A stretch of 64,000 nt of DNA, taken from Haemophilus parainfluenzae. Its GTDB lineage: Bacteria > Pseudomonadota > Gammaproteobacteria > Enterobacterales > Pasteurellaceae. The notes under the pieces were generated by a model. The model saw nothing but the letters and a program-made list of their open reading frames with translations, was not told the DNA's origin and made no database searches. Below are positions 19,251 through 28,129 of the stretch, in pieces (the stretch's first letter is position 1; the number at the start of each line of letters is the position of its first letter). The translations under genes were made by a program, and so were the position numbers. The stretch lies in the NCBI RefSeq assembly GCF_036288925.1, contig NZ_CP127167.1, positions 2,108,001 to 2,172,000 of the forward strand, given 5' to 3'.

Positions 19251-19566
19251 TAATAATCCCCTTGTTTATTTTAAATCTAATAACATAAAACAGTTCTTCA
19301 ATCGGATAAATCCTCCGAATCACCTGTTTCAATTCCGCCAAACTCATATTCTCCTGCTTCGCATGCTGTTCCGTCAGTTCATCAAGAGTAATCGGCGATA
19401 CACTTAACACTTCAATCGTGCAGAAATATTGATTATCTTCAAAGCGCCCCACACGTAAAATATCACCTGCTTTAAAATGGCTTTCGGATTTATCTCGAAT
19501 CGTGATGGTTTTACGCCCAGCGAGAATATCGGCTTCAAAGCGTTGATAAAAGGTAATATCGTTCAT
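19240..19566 (-). CDS. yqfB: ASCH-domain N4-acetylcytidine amidohydrolase YqfB
   Basis: 108-residue ASCH protein very similar to E. coli YqfB. Shared stretches are [52 protein letters not shown] and [11 protein letters not shown]. YqfB hydrolyses N4-acetylcytidine to cytidine and acetate. The conserved Lys of [12 protein letters not shown] and the Glu of YFCTIEV fit the catalytic residues described for that family. The C-terminal few residues are extended and overlap the orphan gene at 18738. An uptake sequence lies just upstream at about 19568. Confidence 0.9.
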   Translation of the reverse strand: MNDITFYQRFEADILAGRKTITIRDKSESHFKAGDILRVGRFEDNQYFCTIEVLSVSPITLDELTEQHAKQENMSLAELKQVIRRIYPIEELFYVIRFKINKGIINEF

Positions 19567-19639
19567 AAAGTGCGGTCAATTTTTAAGTGTTTTTTGTAAC
19601 CATCCCTCTCTTTGGCAAAGAGGGGTGTTTTTTATATCG

Positions 19640-20071
19640 TTATACCTGCTCCGTGCTCAACGTCCAGCCTAACTGTCTCAGTTGTTTATAACGTTCACGC
19701 GCTTGAGCTTTTTGCGTTTCTTCTACCGGTACAAAATCAATTAATTGTGTAAAGCTGTGACTAAAATCCGGCACTTCCATTTGCAAATTGATCAGCAAGT
19801 CACGACGTTGGGCATTGCGTTTGCCTTTCCAACTAATCTCAATTGGCGGTGCATATTGTGTTGCTTCGCCTGAAAGATTATGAGGAACAAACTCATTCGG
19901 ATCCCGTTGCCATAATGCTTCATCAATTAAAAATGCTTGCTCTTCTGTTTCGCACGCGATTAAAACTCGCTTGCCTAAACGCCACGCTTGAGCGGCAAGA
20001 TCACAGGCAAGTTGCTCAACGGTTATCTTCTTTTCTGGATTTAAGAGATAAAATTGTGCGTTTTTTGCCAT
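19640..20071 (-). CDS. holC: DNA polymerase III subunit chi
   Basis: 143-residue chi subunit. It links the clamp loader (through psi, HolD) to single-stranded DNA-binding protein on the lagging strand. Recognisable parts are AQFYLLNPEKKITVEQLACDLAAQAWRLGKRVLI near the start and IDEALWQRDPNEFVPHNL in the middle, both strongly conserved in HolC. It is divergent from fumC, as in H. influenzae (HI1397/HI1398). It lies about 75 bp upstream of yqfB on the same strand. Confidence 0.94.
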   Translation of the reverse strand: MAKNAQFYLLNPEKKITVEQLACDLAAQAWRLGKRVLIACETEEQAFLIDEALWQRDPNEFVPHNLSGEATQYAPPIEISWKGKRNAQRRDLLINLQMEVPDFSHSFTQLIDFVPVEETQKAQARERYKQLRQLGWTLSTEQV

Positions 20072-20197
20072 GATTGTGACTTCCCCATTTATCGTTTTGT
20101 AAACTGGCGGATTTTATCAAAAAAGCACTAAAAAATAAATCATCAACAAAGTGATTAACGTAAATAGAAAAAACACGGAAATTTTTTACCGCACTTT

Positions 20198-20213
20198 TAT
20201 GATCTACATCACA
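20198..20213 (+). promoter_or_regulatory. CRP/FNR-like site upstream of fumC
   Basis: TATGATCTACATCACA matches the CRP consensus TGTGA-N6-TCACA in nine of ten bases. It also resembles an FNR box (ATGAT-N4-ATCAC). It is centred about 105 bp before the fumC start. Regulation of fumarase by carbon or oxygen state would be sensible, but the promoter elements are not clear. Confidence 0.5.
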
Positions 20214-20309
20214 AAAGTAACTTTTAACCTTTATGTTACATTCCATTCATAACTCGTAGGTGTTAGAATTTCGAAGATTTATTTTTATTTTCGATGATAG
20301 GAGTATCAC

Positions 20310-21704
20310 ATGGCATTTCGTATTGAAAAAGACACTATGGGCGAAGTTCAAGTTCCTGCAGATAAATACTGGGCAGCACAAACCGAACGTTCCCGTAACA
20401 ACTTCAAAATTGGTCCGGCTGCCTCTATGCCGCACGAAATTATTGAAGCGTTTGGTTATTTGAAAAAAGCCGCTGCTTTCGCAAACTGTGATTTAGGTGT
20501 ATTACCTGCAGAGAAACGTGATTTAATCGCAACCGCCTGTGATGAAATCCTGGCAGGGAAATTAGACGACCAATTCCCATTAGTCATTTGGCAAACTGGT
20601 TCAGGTACACAATCAAACATGAACGTGAACGAAGTGGTAGCAAACCGTGCTCACGTTTTACATGGCGGTAAATTAGGTGAAAAATCATTCATCCATCCAA
20701 ATGATGATGTGAACAAATCCCAATCTTCAAACGATACCTTCCCAACTGCAATGCACATTGCCGCATATAAAAAAGTGGTTGAACACACCATTCCTTGTGT
20801 GGAACGTCTACAAAAAACGTTCGCACAAAAATCAGCAGAATTTAAAGATGTGGTAAAAATTGGCCGTACTCACTTAATGGATGCCACCCCATTGACATTA
20901 GGTCAAGAGTTCTCTGCATACGCCGCACAATTAGATTTCGGTTTACGCGCACTAAGAAACACCCTTCCACACTTAAGCCAATTAGCGCTTGGTGGTACTG
21001 CTGTGGGTACCGGTTTGAACACACCAAAAGGCTATGATGTGAAAGTAGCGGATTACATTGCAAAATTCACTGGCTTACCATTTGTAACTGCAGAAAATAA
21101 ATTTGAAGCGTTAGCCGCACACGATGCGATTGTGGAAACTCACGGTGCAATTAGACAATTAGCGATGAGCTTATTCAAAATTGCAAACGACATTCGTTTA
21201 TTAGCATCAGGCCCGCGTTCTGGTATCGGTGAAATCTTAATTCCTGAAAATGAACCAGGTTCTTCAATCATGCCAGGTAAAGTGAACCCAACTCAATGTG
21301 AAGCATTAACCATGGTGTGTGCACAAGTATTCGGTAATGATACCACTATCGCGTTCGTTGGCTCACAAGGTCACTTCCAATTAAACGTATTTAACCCTGT
21401 AATGGTGGCGAATTTCTTACAATCTGCACAATTATTGGGTGATGCTTGCGTATCATTTGACGAACACTGTGCAACCGGTATTCAACCAAACTACCCACGC
21501 ATTAAACAGCAATTGGAAAATTCATTGATGTTAGTGACTGCACTTAATACACACATCGGTTACGAAAATGCAGCAAAAATTGCAAAAACTGCACACAAAA
21601 ATGGTACAACCTTACGTGAAGAAGCGATTAACTTAGGCTTAGTTTCAGCCGAAGATTTCGACAAATGGGTTCGTCCAGAAGATATGGTGGGTAGCTTAAA
21701 GTAA
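20310..21704 (+). CDS. fumC: Fumarate hydratase class II
   Basis: 464-residue iron-independent fumarase that interconverts fumarate and malate. The family signature [15 protein letters not shown] lies near residues 317-331. [14 protein letters not shown] (about 97-110) and [16 protein letters not shown] (about 185-200) form the rest of the active site. GGAG lies 9 bp before the ATG. It is monocistronic, with a clear terminator after it. Haemophilus species lack a complete TCA cycle, so this enzyme mostly serves the reductive branch to succinate, which fits citrate fermentation nearby. Confidence 0.97.
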   Translation: MAFRIEKDTMGEVQVPADKYWAAQTERSRNNFKIGPAASMPHEIIEAFGYLKKAAAFANCDLGVLPAEKRDLIATACDEILAGKLDDQFPLVIWQTGSGTQSNMNVNEVVANRAHVLHGGKLGEKSFIHPNDDVNKSQSSNDTFPTAMHIAAYKKVVEHTIPCVERLQKTFAQKSAEFKDVVKIGRTHLMDATPLTLGQEFSAYAAQLDFGLRALRNTLPHLSQLALGGTAVGTGLNTPKGYDVKVADYIAKFTGLPFVTAENKFEALAAHDAIVETHGAIRQLAMSLFKIANDIRLLASGPRSGIGEILIPENEPGSSIMPGKVNPTQCEALTMVCAQVFGNDTTIAFVGSQGHFQLNVFNPVMVANFLQSAQLLGDACVSFDEHCATGIQPNYPRIKQQLENSLMLVTALNTHIGYENAAKIAKTAHKNGTTLREEAINLGLVSAEDFDKWVRPEDMVGSLK

Positions 21705-21727
21705 ACTCCCCCAATAATTTGATGTCA

Positions 21728-21751
21728 AAGGCAGGTATTCCTGCCTTTTTA
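21728..21751 (+). terminator. Terminator of fumC
   Basis: AAGGCAGG and CCTGCCTT pair around TATT and run into TTTTT, about 25 bp after the fumC stop. Confidence 0.9.
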
Positions 21752-21803
21752 TTTGTGTTTTTTTAGAGGGCTTTTTTGTTATAATCACGGCAATATTTTT
21801 GAT

Positions 21804-22418
21804 ATGAAAAAAACTATGAAACTGAAATTTATTATTGCTGCCATTTCAGCCTTATTTTCCACCGCACTTTTTGCCCAATGGCAACCTGTCGGCAATGCTG
21901 AATACACATGGGGGCCATTCCATGTTTATACTGTCGGCTTATATTCTGAAACGGGTTCCTATGAAAAAAATGAACGTCCGTTAATGTTTTCGATTAAATA
22001 TGAAAAACCAGTAGAAGGAAAAAACTTCGCCATTGCTTTAACCAAAGAAATGGAATCACAAAATTTAAGTAAAGATGACACCACGGCATGGCTCAAAAAA
22101 ATGCAGGAAATCTTCCCTGATTTTTCACCAAACGACATCTTAAATTTTGTTGCCTTAGCCGATAAAGGCTATTTTGTATTAAATGACACGGTGTTAGATC
22201 ACGAATTCGATCAAAAGTTTACACAAGCATTTATTGATGTGTGGCTTTCAGATAAAAGTAGTTTTATCAAATTACAACCGCAATTATTAGGTAAAGAAAA
22301 ACCGGCTCACGATAGCAAAGAATTTCAACATCAACCTGCAAGCGAGCCTTTTGATGAAGAAAATACGATGCCGGAATTACCACCAAATTACGATTTTAAA
22401 CAAGACGCAAAAGGATAA
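21804..22418 (+). CDS. Chalcone isomerase-like secreted protein
   Basis: 204 residues from the ATG at 21804. An upstream reading-frame extension lies inside the fumC terminator and is rejected. An ATG at 21816 is also possible. It has a clear signal peptide (ISALFSTALFA, cleaved before QWQPVG). It then has the pattern GPFHVYTVGLYSETGSY, RPLMFSIKYEKPVEGK, FAIALTKEMESQNL and DKGYFVLNDTVL, which matches the chalcone isomerase-like fold of bacterial periplasmic proteins. Such proteins lack the plant enzyme's known function, and their role is unknown. The C-terminal 35 residues are low-complexity and acidic. An uptake sequence sits inside the signal-peptide codons (about 21860). It converges on rimK. 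Confidence 0.62.
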   Translation: MKKTMKLKFIIAAISALFSTALFAQWQPVGNAEYTWGPFHVYTVGLYSETGSYEKNERPLMFSIKYEKPVEGKNFAIALTKEMESQNLSKDDTTAWLKKMQEIFPDFSPNDILNFVALADKGYFVLNDTVLDHEFDQKFTQAFIDVWLSDKSSFIKLQPQLLGKEKPAHDSKEFQHQPASEPFDEENTMPELPPNYDFKQDAKG

Positions 22419-22423
22419 ACAAC

Positions 22424-22453
22424 AAGGGCGAACATGATATGGTTCGCCCTTTT
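22424..22453. terminator. Bidirectional terminator between the chalcone isomerase-like gene and rimK
   Basis: AAGGGCGAAC pairs with GTTCGCCCTT around an 8-base loop and is followed by TTTCC on the plus side. It lies in the 38-bp gap between two convergent genes. Confidence 0.85.
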
Positions 22454-22456
22454 CCT

Positions 22457-23356
22457 TTATTGTTTCACTTGCTGTTCTAAAAACAAGATCATCTGCAATG
22501 CAATATCAATGCCACTGGTCTTCTCAATCATTTCTAATCCTGGACTAGCATTTACTTCCAGCACCAATACCCCTTCTTTTGAGCGAATCAAATCAACACC
22601 GGCTACCGCAAGTCCTAAGGCTTTAGTTGCACGGATGGCGATGGATTTTTCCTCTTCTGTGAGTTTAACTTTTTCTGCAGTGCCTCCACGATGAAAATTT
22701 GCACGAAACTCGCCATCTTGTCCAATACGCTGCATTGTGGCGACGACTTTATCACCGATCACAAAGCAGCGAATATCTGTTCCTTTTGCCTCTTCTATAA
22801 AATCTTGTAACAAGACAGGCACATTCGCATCTTTTAACGTTTCTAAAATACTGACCGCACTTTGTGGACGTTCCGCCAAGATCACCCCAATACCTTGTGA
22901 GCCTTTTAAGGTTTTAATAATCATTGGCGCGGTTGTTTGCTTAATGGCTTGTTTCGGCTCAACTTCACAACCTGATAAGACTGAATTTGGTACTGCAATA
23001 CTTTGCTCTAATAACATCTGCAAACTGCGCCATTTATCGCGAGCGGCTAAAAATGCTTGTTCTTCATTAAGGCAATAGACGCCTTTTCCTTGGAAATGTC
23101 GCAATACCGCACAGCCCATTTGAGTGCTTGTCGTCCCAAAACGTGGTAACACAGCATCATAATCAGGCAATAAATAAAGTTCACTTTCTGCATTTTGTTG
23201 ATAATACAACGAAAAGTGCGGTTGATTCTTGTCGAGTTTTAAAATGCAACGATTAGGATCCAAAATATCCATTTGATGCCCACAACTTTCTGCTGCTTCT
23301 TTTAAACGCTGGCAGCTATAAAGGCGAGGCTCACGGCAAAGCATCAATAATTTCAT
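22457..23356 (-). CDS. rimK: ATP-grasp ligase RimK (ribosomal protein S6 glutamate ligase family)
   Basis: 299 residues, the same length as E. coli RimK, which adds glutamates to the C-terminus of ribosomal protein S6. The N-terminus ([22 protein letters not shown]) aligns with that of E. coli RimK. The ATP-grasp core has [13 protein letters not shown] near residue 140, [23 protein letters not shown] near 185, and metal ligands in [20 protein letters not shown] near 265-284. It lies divergent from grxA, as in H. influenzae and E. coli. The substrate is inferred from family. S6 itself is not in the window. Confidence 0.88.
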   Translation of the reverse strand: MKLLMLCREPRLYSCQRLKEAAESCGHQMDILDPNRCILKLDKNQPHFSLYYQQNAESELYLLPDYDAVLPRFGTTSTQMGCAVLRHFQGKGVYCLNEEQAFLAARDKWRSLQMLLEQSIAVPNSVLSGCEVEPKQAIKQTTAPMIIKTLKGSQGIGVILAERPQSAVSILETLKDANVPVLLQDFIEEAKGTDIRCFVIGDKVVATMQRIGQDGEFRANFHRGGTAEKVKLTEEEKSIAIRATKALGLAVAGVDLIRSKEGVLVLEVNASPGLEMIEKTSGIDIALQMILFLEQQVKQ

Positions 23357-23486
23357 TCAGTTATATCCTTAGGAAAAGAGGAGTTGATATATTACACCAA
23401 TCACAATAATCCTGAAAAATGATTTCTGCTTTTGTGGAAATAGAGTAAAATCGTTAGGAATTTTGTTTAAATAAAAGGAAAATTTT

Positions 23487-23750
23487 ATGTTCGTAGTTAT
23501 TTTTGGTCGTCCAGGCTGCCCTTATTGTGTACGTGCAAAAAACCTTGCTGAAAAATTAAAAGGTGAAGTGGCGGATTTCGATTATCGCTATGTAGATATT
23601 ATCGCTGAAGGCATTTCTAAAGCAGATTTATCAAAATCTGTCGGTAAAGAAGTGGAAACTGTGCCACAAATCTTTATCGATGAAAAACCAATCGGCGGTT
23701 GCACTGATTTCGAAGCATTAATGAAAGAACAATTTAACGTTGTGGCTTAA
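23487..23750 (+). CDS. grxA: Glutaredoxin 1
   Basis: 87-residue dithiol glutaredoxin with active site Cys11 and Cys14 (GRPGCPYCVRAK). It has the glutathione-binding loop TVPQIFIDEKPIGGCTDFEAL. It reduces disulfides and glutathione mixed disulfides, for example in ribonucleotide reductase. AAAAGGAAAA lies just before the ATG. A strong terminator follows, so it is separate from the cit operon. Confidence 0.96.
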   Translation: MFVVIFGRPGCPYCVRAKNLAEKLKGEVADFDYRYVDIIAEGISKADLSKSVGKEVETVPQIFIDEKPIGGCTDFEALMKEQFNVVA

Positions 23751-23767
23751 TTTATTCTATTCATATT

Positions 23768-23830
23768 AAAGTACGGCTTGTGTAAAAAAAACATCAAAAG
23801 ACGTTTTTCTACACAAGCCGTACTTTTTCT
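23768..23830 (+). terminator. Long hairpin terminator after grxA
   Basis: A perfect 17-bp stem (AAAGTACGGCTTGTGTA with its complement) encloses a second A/T-rich stem with one mismatch, and TTTTT follows. The arms hold a one-base variant of the uptake core (AAGTACGGC). It insulates the cit operon from grxA. Confidence 0.85.
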
Positions 23831-23843
23831 TTTTATCTTATTT

Positions 23844-23886
23844 TTGATCTGCATCACAAAACCCATTTAATATCACTCTTTATAAT
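23844..23886 (+). promoter_or_regulatory. Cit operon promoter with FNR/CRP-like site
   Basis: TTGATCTGCATCAC at 23844-23857 matches the FNR consensus TTGAT-N4-ATCAA at nine of ten bases, and also resembles a CRP site. TATAAT lies at 23881-23886, which places the site's centre about 42 bp before the probable start, the class II activator position. Anaerobic and carbon control of citrate fermentation is known in enteric bacteria and fits this layout. Confidence 0.7.
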
Positions 23887-23958
23887 TAGCCATTGAATAA
23901 AAAACCCTTTAGAATGCACCTTATTTTACTTATTTTTTATTACTAAAGGGAAATCATT

Positions 23959-24246
23959 ATGAAGATAACCAAAGCCGCTGTCGCTGGAACACTTGAGTCT
24001 AGCGATGCTTTAATTCGTATTGAACCTGCTCACACGTTATCTATTGAAATCAATAGCTCTGTCGGAAAGCAATTCAGTGAAGCCATTGAACAAACGGTCA
24101 AAAATACACTCGCTCAACTCAACGTCACAGAAGCGCTAATTATCATAGAAGACAAAGGCGCATTAGACTGCGTATTACAGGCGCGCGTAAAAGCCGCCGC
24201 ATTACGTGCAAGCGATGAAACCGTTAACTGGGAGGCCGTGCTATGA
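23959..24246 (+). CDS. citD: Citrate lyase acyl carrier protein (gamma subunit)
   Basis: 95-residue gamma subunit that carries the phosphoribosyl-dephospho-CoA prosthetic group of citrate lyase. Ser14 ([13 protein letters not shown]) is at the position known to be modified in the family. AAAGGG lies before the ATG. The stop overlaps the start of citE by 4 bp (ATGA-type coupling, GTGCTATGAAA). In H. influenzae a citC gene precedes citD. Here the gene is directly behind its own promoter. Confidence 0.95.
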   Translation: MKITKAAVAGTLESSDALIRIEPAHTLSIEINSSVGKQFSEAIEQTVKNTLAQLNVTEALIIIEDKGALDCVLQARVKAAALRASDETVNWEAVL

Positions 24247-25118
24247 AATTAAGAAGAAGTATGCTGTTTGTACCAGGCTCAAACGCTGCGATGTTGAGCA
24301 ATAGTTTTATTTATAAACCAGATTCCATCATGTTTGACTTAGAAGACGCAGTCGCCCTCAAAGAAAAAGATTCTGCCCGCTTATTAGTCGCACACGCACT
24401 TCAACACCCGCTTTATCAAGAAATCGAAACTGTGGTGCGGGTTAATCCGTTGGATTCCGAATTCGGTTTATTGGATTTAAATGCCGTAGTGCGCGCCGGT
24501 GTTGATGTGGTGCGGATGCCGAAAACCGAAACTGCACAAGATGTGGTTGATATGGATAACGCAATTACCGACATTGAGAAAGCCTGCGGTCGCGAAGTAG
24601 GTTCGACCAAAATGTTAGCGGCCATCGAATCGCCATTAGGTATCACTCAAGCAAACCAAATCGCCACCGCCTCCAAGCGTTTAATCGGTATCGCTCTTGG
24701 TGCGGAAGACTATGTGCGCAATCTTAAAACCGAACGTTCGCCGGAAGGCATCGAATTGCTCTTTGCCCGCTGTTCGATTTTACAAGCAGCGCGCGCCGCC
24801 GGTATTCAAGCCTTTGATACCGTGTATTCCAATGCCAACAATGAAGAAGGTTTCTTAAAAGAAGCGGCATTAATTAAACAGTTAGGCTTTGATGGCAAAT
24901 CCTTAATCAACCCGCGTCAAATCGAACTCCTGCACAACTTGTTTGCACCGACACAAAAAAATGTGGAGCAGGCCAAACGTATTATTGAAGCAGCTGAAGA
25001 AGCGGAAAAACAAGGTTCCGGCGTCGTTTCCTTAAACGGAAAAATGATTGATGCGCCGATTATTGATCGTGCAAAACTCGTGTTAGAACGTGCGAAATCA
25101 GGCATTCGTGAAGAGTAA
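24243..25118 (+). CDS. citE: Citrate lyase beta subunit
   Basis: 291-residue citryl-ACP lyase that splits citryl-thioester into oxaloacetate and acetyl-ACP. It has the HpcH/HpaI barrel motifs [29 protein letters not shown] (metal-binding acid) and [16 protein letters not shown]. It overlaps citD by 4 bp and precedes citF by 12 bp. From about 24,400 onward its codons use more G and C than those of fumC or grxA. Confidence 0.96.
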   Translation: MKLRRSMLFVPGSNAAMLSNSFIYKPDSIMFDLEDAVALKEKDSARLLVAHALQHPLYQEIETVVRVNPLDSEFGLLDLNAVVRAGVDVVRMPKTETAQDVVDMDNAITDIEKACGREVGSTKMLAAIESPLGITQANQIATASKRLIGIALGAEDYVRNLKTERSPEGIELLFARCSILQAARAAGIQAFDTVYSNANNEEGFLKEAALIKQLGFDGKSLINPRQIELLHNLFAPTQKNVEQAKRIIEAAEEAEKQGSGVVSLNGKMIDAPIIDRAKLVLERAKSGIREE

Positions 25119-25130
25119 GGGAGAAAAAAG

Positions 25131-26633
25131 ATGACAACAAGAGAACAACGCATTGCCAAATTCAATGCCAATCGTCCGGTGTATCAAGCAGTTCCAAAAG
25201 CCGAATCCCTTGCCCGTACGGCGAAAGACCGCAAACTTTGTGCCTCTTTGGAAGAAGCAATTAAACGCTCCGGCTTAAAAGACGGCATGACCGTATCTTT
25301 CCACCACGCCTTCCGCGCTGGTGATTTCATCGTTAATATGGTGATGGATAAAATTGCCGAAATGGGCTTTAAGAATCTGACCCTCGCCTCTTCATCCTTA
25401 ATCGACAGCCACCACCCGATTATCAACCATATCAAAAACAGCGTCGTAACCAAAATCTATTCTTCCGGTTTACGCGGTGAGCTCGCCGAACAAATTTCCC
25501 GTGGTTTATTGGACGAGCCGGTAAACATTCACTCCCACGGCGGCCGCGTACATTTGGTCAAATCTGGCGAACTGAAAATCGACGTCGCCTTTTTAGGTGT
25601 GCCTTGCTGTGACAAATTCGGTAACGCTAATGGCTTTAGCGGCAAAAGCAAGTGTGGCTCTTTAGGTTATGCCCGCGTAGATGCCGAATACGCCGACAAA
25701 GTCGTATTGCTTACCGAGGAATTCGCCGATTATCCGCACCACCCGATCAGTATCGGCCAAGATCAAGTGGATCTCATTGTGCAAGTGGATGCTGTCGGTG
25801 ATCCGAAAAAAATCGGTGGCGGCGCTACCCGTATGACCTCCAACCCACGCGAATTATTAATTGCCCGCAAATGTGCCGAAGTAATTTTCGCCAGCGGTTA
25901 TTTTAAAGACGGCTTTTCCTTACAAACTGGTACCGGCGGTGCTTCCTTGGCGGTAACCCGATTCTTGGAAGAAAAAATGGTACGTGACGGCATTAAAGCT
26001 GACTTTGCTCTCGGTGGTATCACTGCCAGCATGGTAGATTTACACGAAAAAGGCTTAATCAAAAAACTCATCGATGTGCAAAGTTTTGATGCGGTTGCCG
26101 CCGAATCCCTTGCACGTAACCCAAATCACATTGAAGTATCCGCTAACCAATATGCCAACTACAGCTCCAAAGGCGCCTCCGTTGAGCGTTTAGACGTAGT
26201 GATTCTTTCCGCCTTGGAGATCGACACAAAATTTAACGTGAACGTATTAACTGGCTCCGACGGCGTAATTCGCGGTGCATCCGGCGGTCACTGCGATACG
26301 GCGTCTTCCGCACAAGTGGCCATTATCGTGGCGCCATTAGTTCGTGGTCGTATTCCAACGGTAGTGGAAAACGTGATTACCTGCGTAACGCCGGGTGAAA
26401 ACATCGACATCTTAGTGACCGACCACGGTGTTGCCGTTAATCCGAAACGTCCAGATTTAATCAATGCCTTATCTGATGCCGGCATCCCGTTATTTACCAT
26501 CGAACAACTTTGCGAACGCGCTTACAGTTTAACCGGCAAACCAAAAGAAATTGAGTTTACCGATAAACCGGTCGCCGTTGTTCGTTATCGTGACGGAACG
26601 GTAATTGATACGGTGTATCAAGTCAAAGAATAA
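25131..26633 (+). CDS. citF: Citrate lyase alpha subunit (citrate:ACP transferase)
   Basis: 500-residue alpha subunit that swaps acetyl for citrate on the acyl carrier protein. Recognisable parts are SFHHAFRAGDFIVNMVMDKIAEMGF near residue 57, SHGGRVHLVKSG near 137, GGGATRMTSNPRELLIARK near 226, and GSDGVIRGASGGHCDTA near 377. GGGAGAAAAAAG precedes the ATG. Third positions are clearly GC-richer than in surrounding core genes. A hairpin follows before citXG. Confidence 0.97.
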   Translation: MTTREQRIAKFNANRPVYQAVPKAESLARTAKDRKLCASLEEAIKRSGLKDGMTVSFHHAFRAGDFIVNMVMDKIAEMGFKNLTLASSSLIDSHHPIINHIKNSVVTKIYSSGLRGELAEQISRGLLDEPVNIHSHGGRVHLVKSGELKIDVAFLGVPCCDKFGNANGFSGKSKCGSLGYARVDAEYADKVVLLTEEFADYPHHPISIGQDQVDLIVQVDAVGDPKKIGGGATRMTSNPRELLIARKCAEVIFASGYFKDGFSLQTGTGGASLAVTRFLEEKMVRDGIKADFALGGITASMVDLHEKGLIKKLIDVQSFDAVAAESLARNPNHIEVSANQYANYSSKGASVERLDVVILSALEIDTKFNVNVLTGSDGVIRGASGGHCDTASSAQVAIIVAPLVRGRIPTVVENVITCVTPGENIDILVTDHGVAVNPKRPDLINALSDAGIPLFTIEQLCERAYSLTGKPKEIEFTDKPVAVVRYRDGTVIDTVYQVKE

Positions 26634-26686
26634 TGCTACAAAAAATCGCCTCCTTAACCCTCCTTAATAAAGAGGCGATTTATAGC
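26633..26686 (+). other. Intra-operon hairpin between citF and citXG
   Basis: AAATCGCCTC and GAGGCGATTT pair around a 20-base loop, with an outer TGCTA/TAGCA pair. There is no T run directly after it, so I read it as an mRNA-stabilising or partly attenuating structure. An uptake sequence follows at about 26,695. Confidence 0.6.
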
Positions 26687-26730
26687 ATCCACAAAAGTGC
26701 GGTCATTTTTAAACACGTTTTTAGCGCAAT

Positions 26731-28128
26731 ATGACAATTTCCCTAAATCATTTTTCCACCGATGGAACAGAGATTTCTCTAGAACAGCTTTTAACGGCGC
26801 GTGAGGAACGAGCAAGTTTACAGCAACAGCTGTTAACCCAATATGGGCAAACCTTGCTTTGCGTCACCCTAACAGCGGTGGGCGGGGTGAAGAAAAATGC
26901 CCTGTTGGATTATGTCTTTACAAAAACATTGGAAAATCTGACCGCACTTTTTATGCAGTTGAACATCACGCCCACAAAGGAAATTATTCGTCCGTTAGCA
27001 ACGGGGCATGAGGCGTTTTTTGTGTTGCCGATTGATGGTCGTGCGCTGAAAGCGGCAACGATCGAATTGGAGGAAAGCATACCCCTTGCCCGTTTATGGG
27101 ATTTGGATGTGTTCGATGCGAAAGGTAATCTGCTGAGCCGTGCAGATTTTGATATTCAGCCAAGAGCCTGCCTAGTGTGTGGCAATGAAGCGAAAATCTG
27201 TGCCAGAACTCGTAAACACGCCGTTGATGAAATTGTGGCAGAAATGCAATCCCGCGCCCAACGCCATTATATCGCGGAATATATCGGTGGGCAGGCTTAT
27301 TCAGCATTGGTGCAAGAAGCACGCTTGTCGCCGAAACCGGGGTTGGTGGATACCATCAACAACGGTTCGCACAAAGACATGAACCTGCATACCTTTGAGC
27401 AAAGTGCGGTAAGTTTACGCCCTTTTTTTACGCAATTCGTACTCAAAGGCATGACCACCGCCCATTTGCCTGAAAAACAAATCTTAGCAGAGATTCGTCC
27501 AATTGGTCTATCAGCAGAAAAGGCAATGTTTGAAGCAACAAATGGCATTAACACCCATAAGGGAGCCATTTTTTCCTTCGGCTTGGTGTGTACTGCAATG
27601 GGGCGTTTATTAGCTCAACAAAATGTAATTCAAAGTTCAGTAAAGTTTGATATAAACTCAATCTGCTCACTTGTTGCTCAATTTGCTCAGGGTTTAACAG
27701 ATGAACTCAAACATTATCCCGAGCATTTTCCAGTCACAGCCGGCGTACGCTTATTCAGAAAATACGGTTTAACCGGCGCTCGTGGTGAAGCGGAAAGTGG
27801 TTTTAATCTTATTCGAACGTTGTTACCTCAATTTGATGAGTTTCATCAATTGGATGAAGAACATCGTTTACTGATTCTGTTGTTGCATTTAATGGCGACC
27901 AATCCTGACACTAACGTGGTTCACCGTGGCGGTTTGGATGGGTTAAATTTTATACAACACACAGCTCGAGATCTGCTTGCAGATCATAAAATTGTATTAG
28001 ATAAAAATATACTGATACAAGCATTAATGAAATTTGACATCGCCTGTATTGAACTAAATTTAAGTTCAGGTGGTAGTGCTGATTTACTAGCACTGGCAAT
28101 TTTCTTTTTATCATTTAGAGGTAATTAA
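26731..28128 (+). CDS. citXG: CitX-CitG fusion: citrate lyase holo-ACP synthase / prosthetic group precursor synthase
   Basis: 465-residue two-domain protein. The CitX part (about residues 1-170) has RPLATGHEAFFVLPIDGRALK and RLWDLDVFDAKGNLLSR, and transfers the prosthetic group to CitD. The CitG part (about 185-465) has EARLSPKPGLVDTINNGSHKDMN, GINTHKGAIFSFG and DTNVVHRGGLDGL, and makes triphosphoribosyl-dephospho-CoA from dephospho-CoA and ATP. The same fusion occurs in H. influenzae. The first half is GC-rich like citEF, and from about 27,500 the codons become AT-rich like the host. It ends one base before citT. Confidence 0.94.
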   Translation: MTISLNHFSTDGTEISLEQLLTAREERASLQQQLLTQYGQTLLCVTLTAVGGVKKNALLDYVFTKTLENLTALFMQLNITPTKEIIRPLATGHEAFFVLPIDGRALKAATIELEESIPLARLWDLDVFDAKGNLLSRADFDIQPRACLVCGNEAKICARTRKHAVDEIVAEMQSRAQRHYIAEYIGGQAYSALVQEARLSPKPGLVDTINNGSHKDMNLHTFEQSAVSLRPFFTQFVLKGMTTAHLPEKQILAEIRPIGLSAEKAMFEATNGINTHKGAIFSFGLVCTAMGRLLAQQNVIQSSVKFDINSICSLVAQFAQGLTDELKHYPEHFPVTAGVRLFRKYGLTGARGEAESGFNLIRTLLPQFDEFHQLDEEHRLLILLLHLMATNPDTNVVHRGGLDGLNFIQHTARDLLADHKIVLDKNILIQALMKFDIACIELNLSSGGSADLLALAIFFLSFRGN

Positions 28129-28129
28129 T

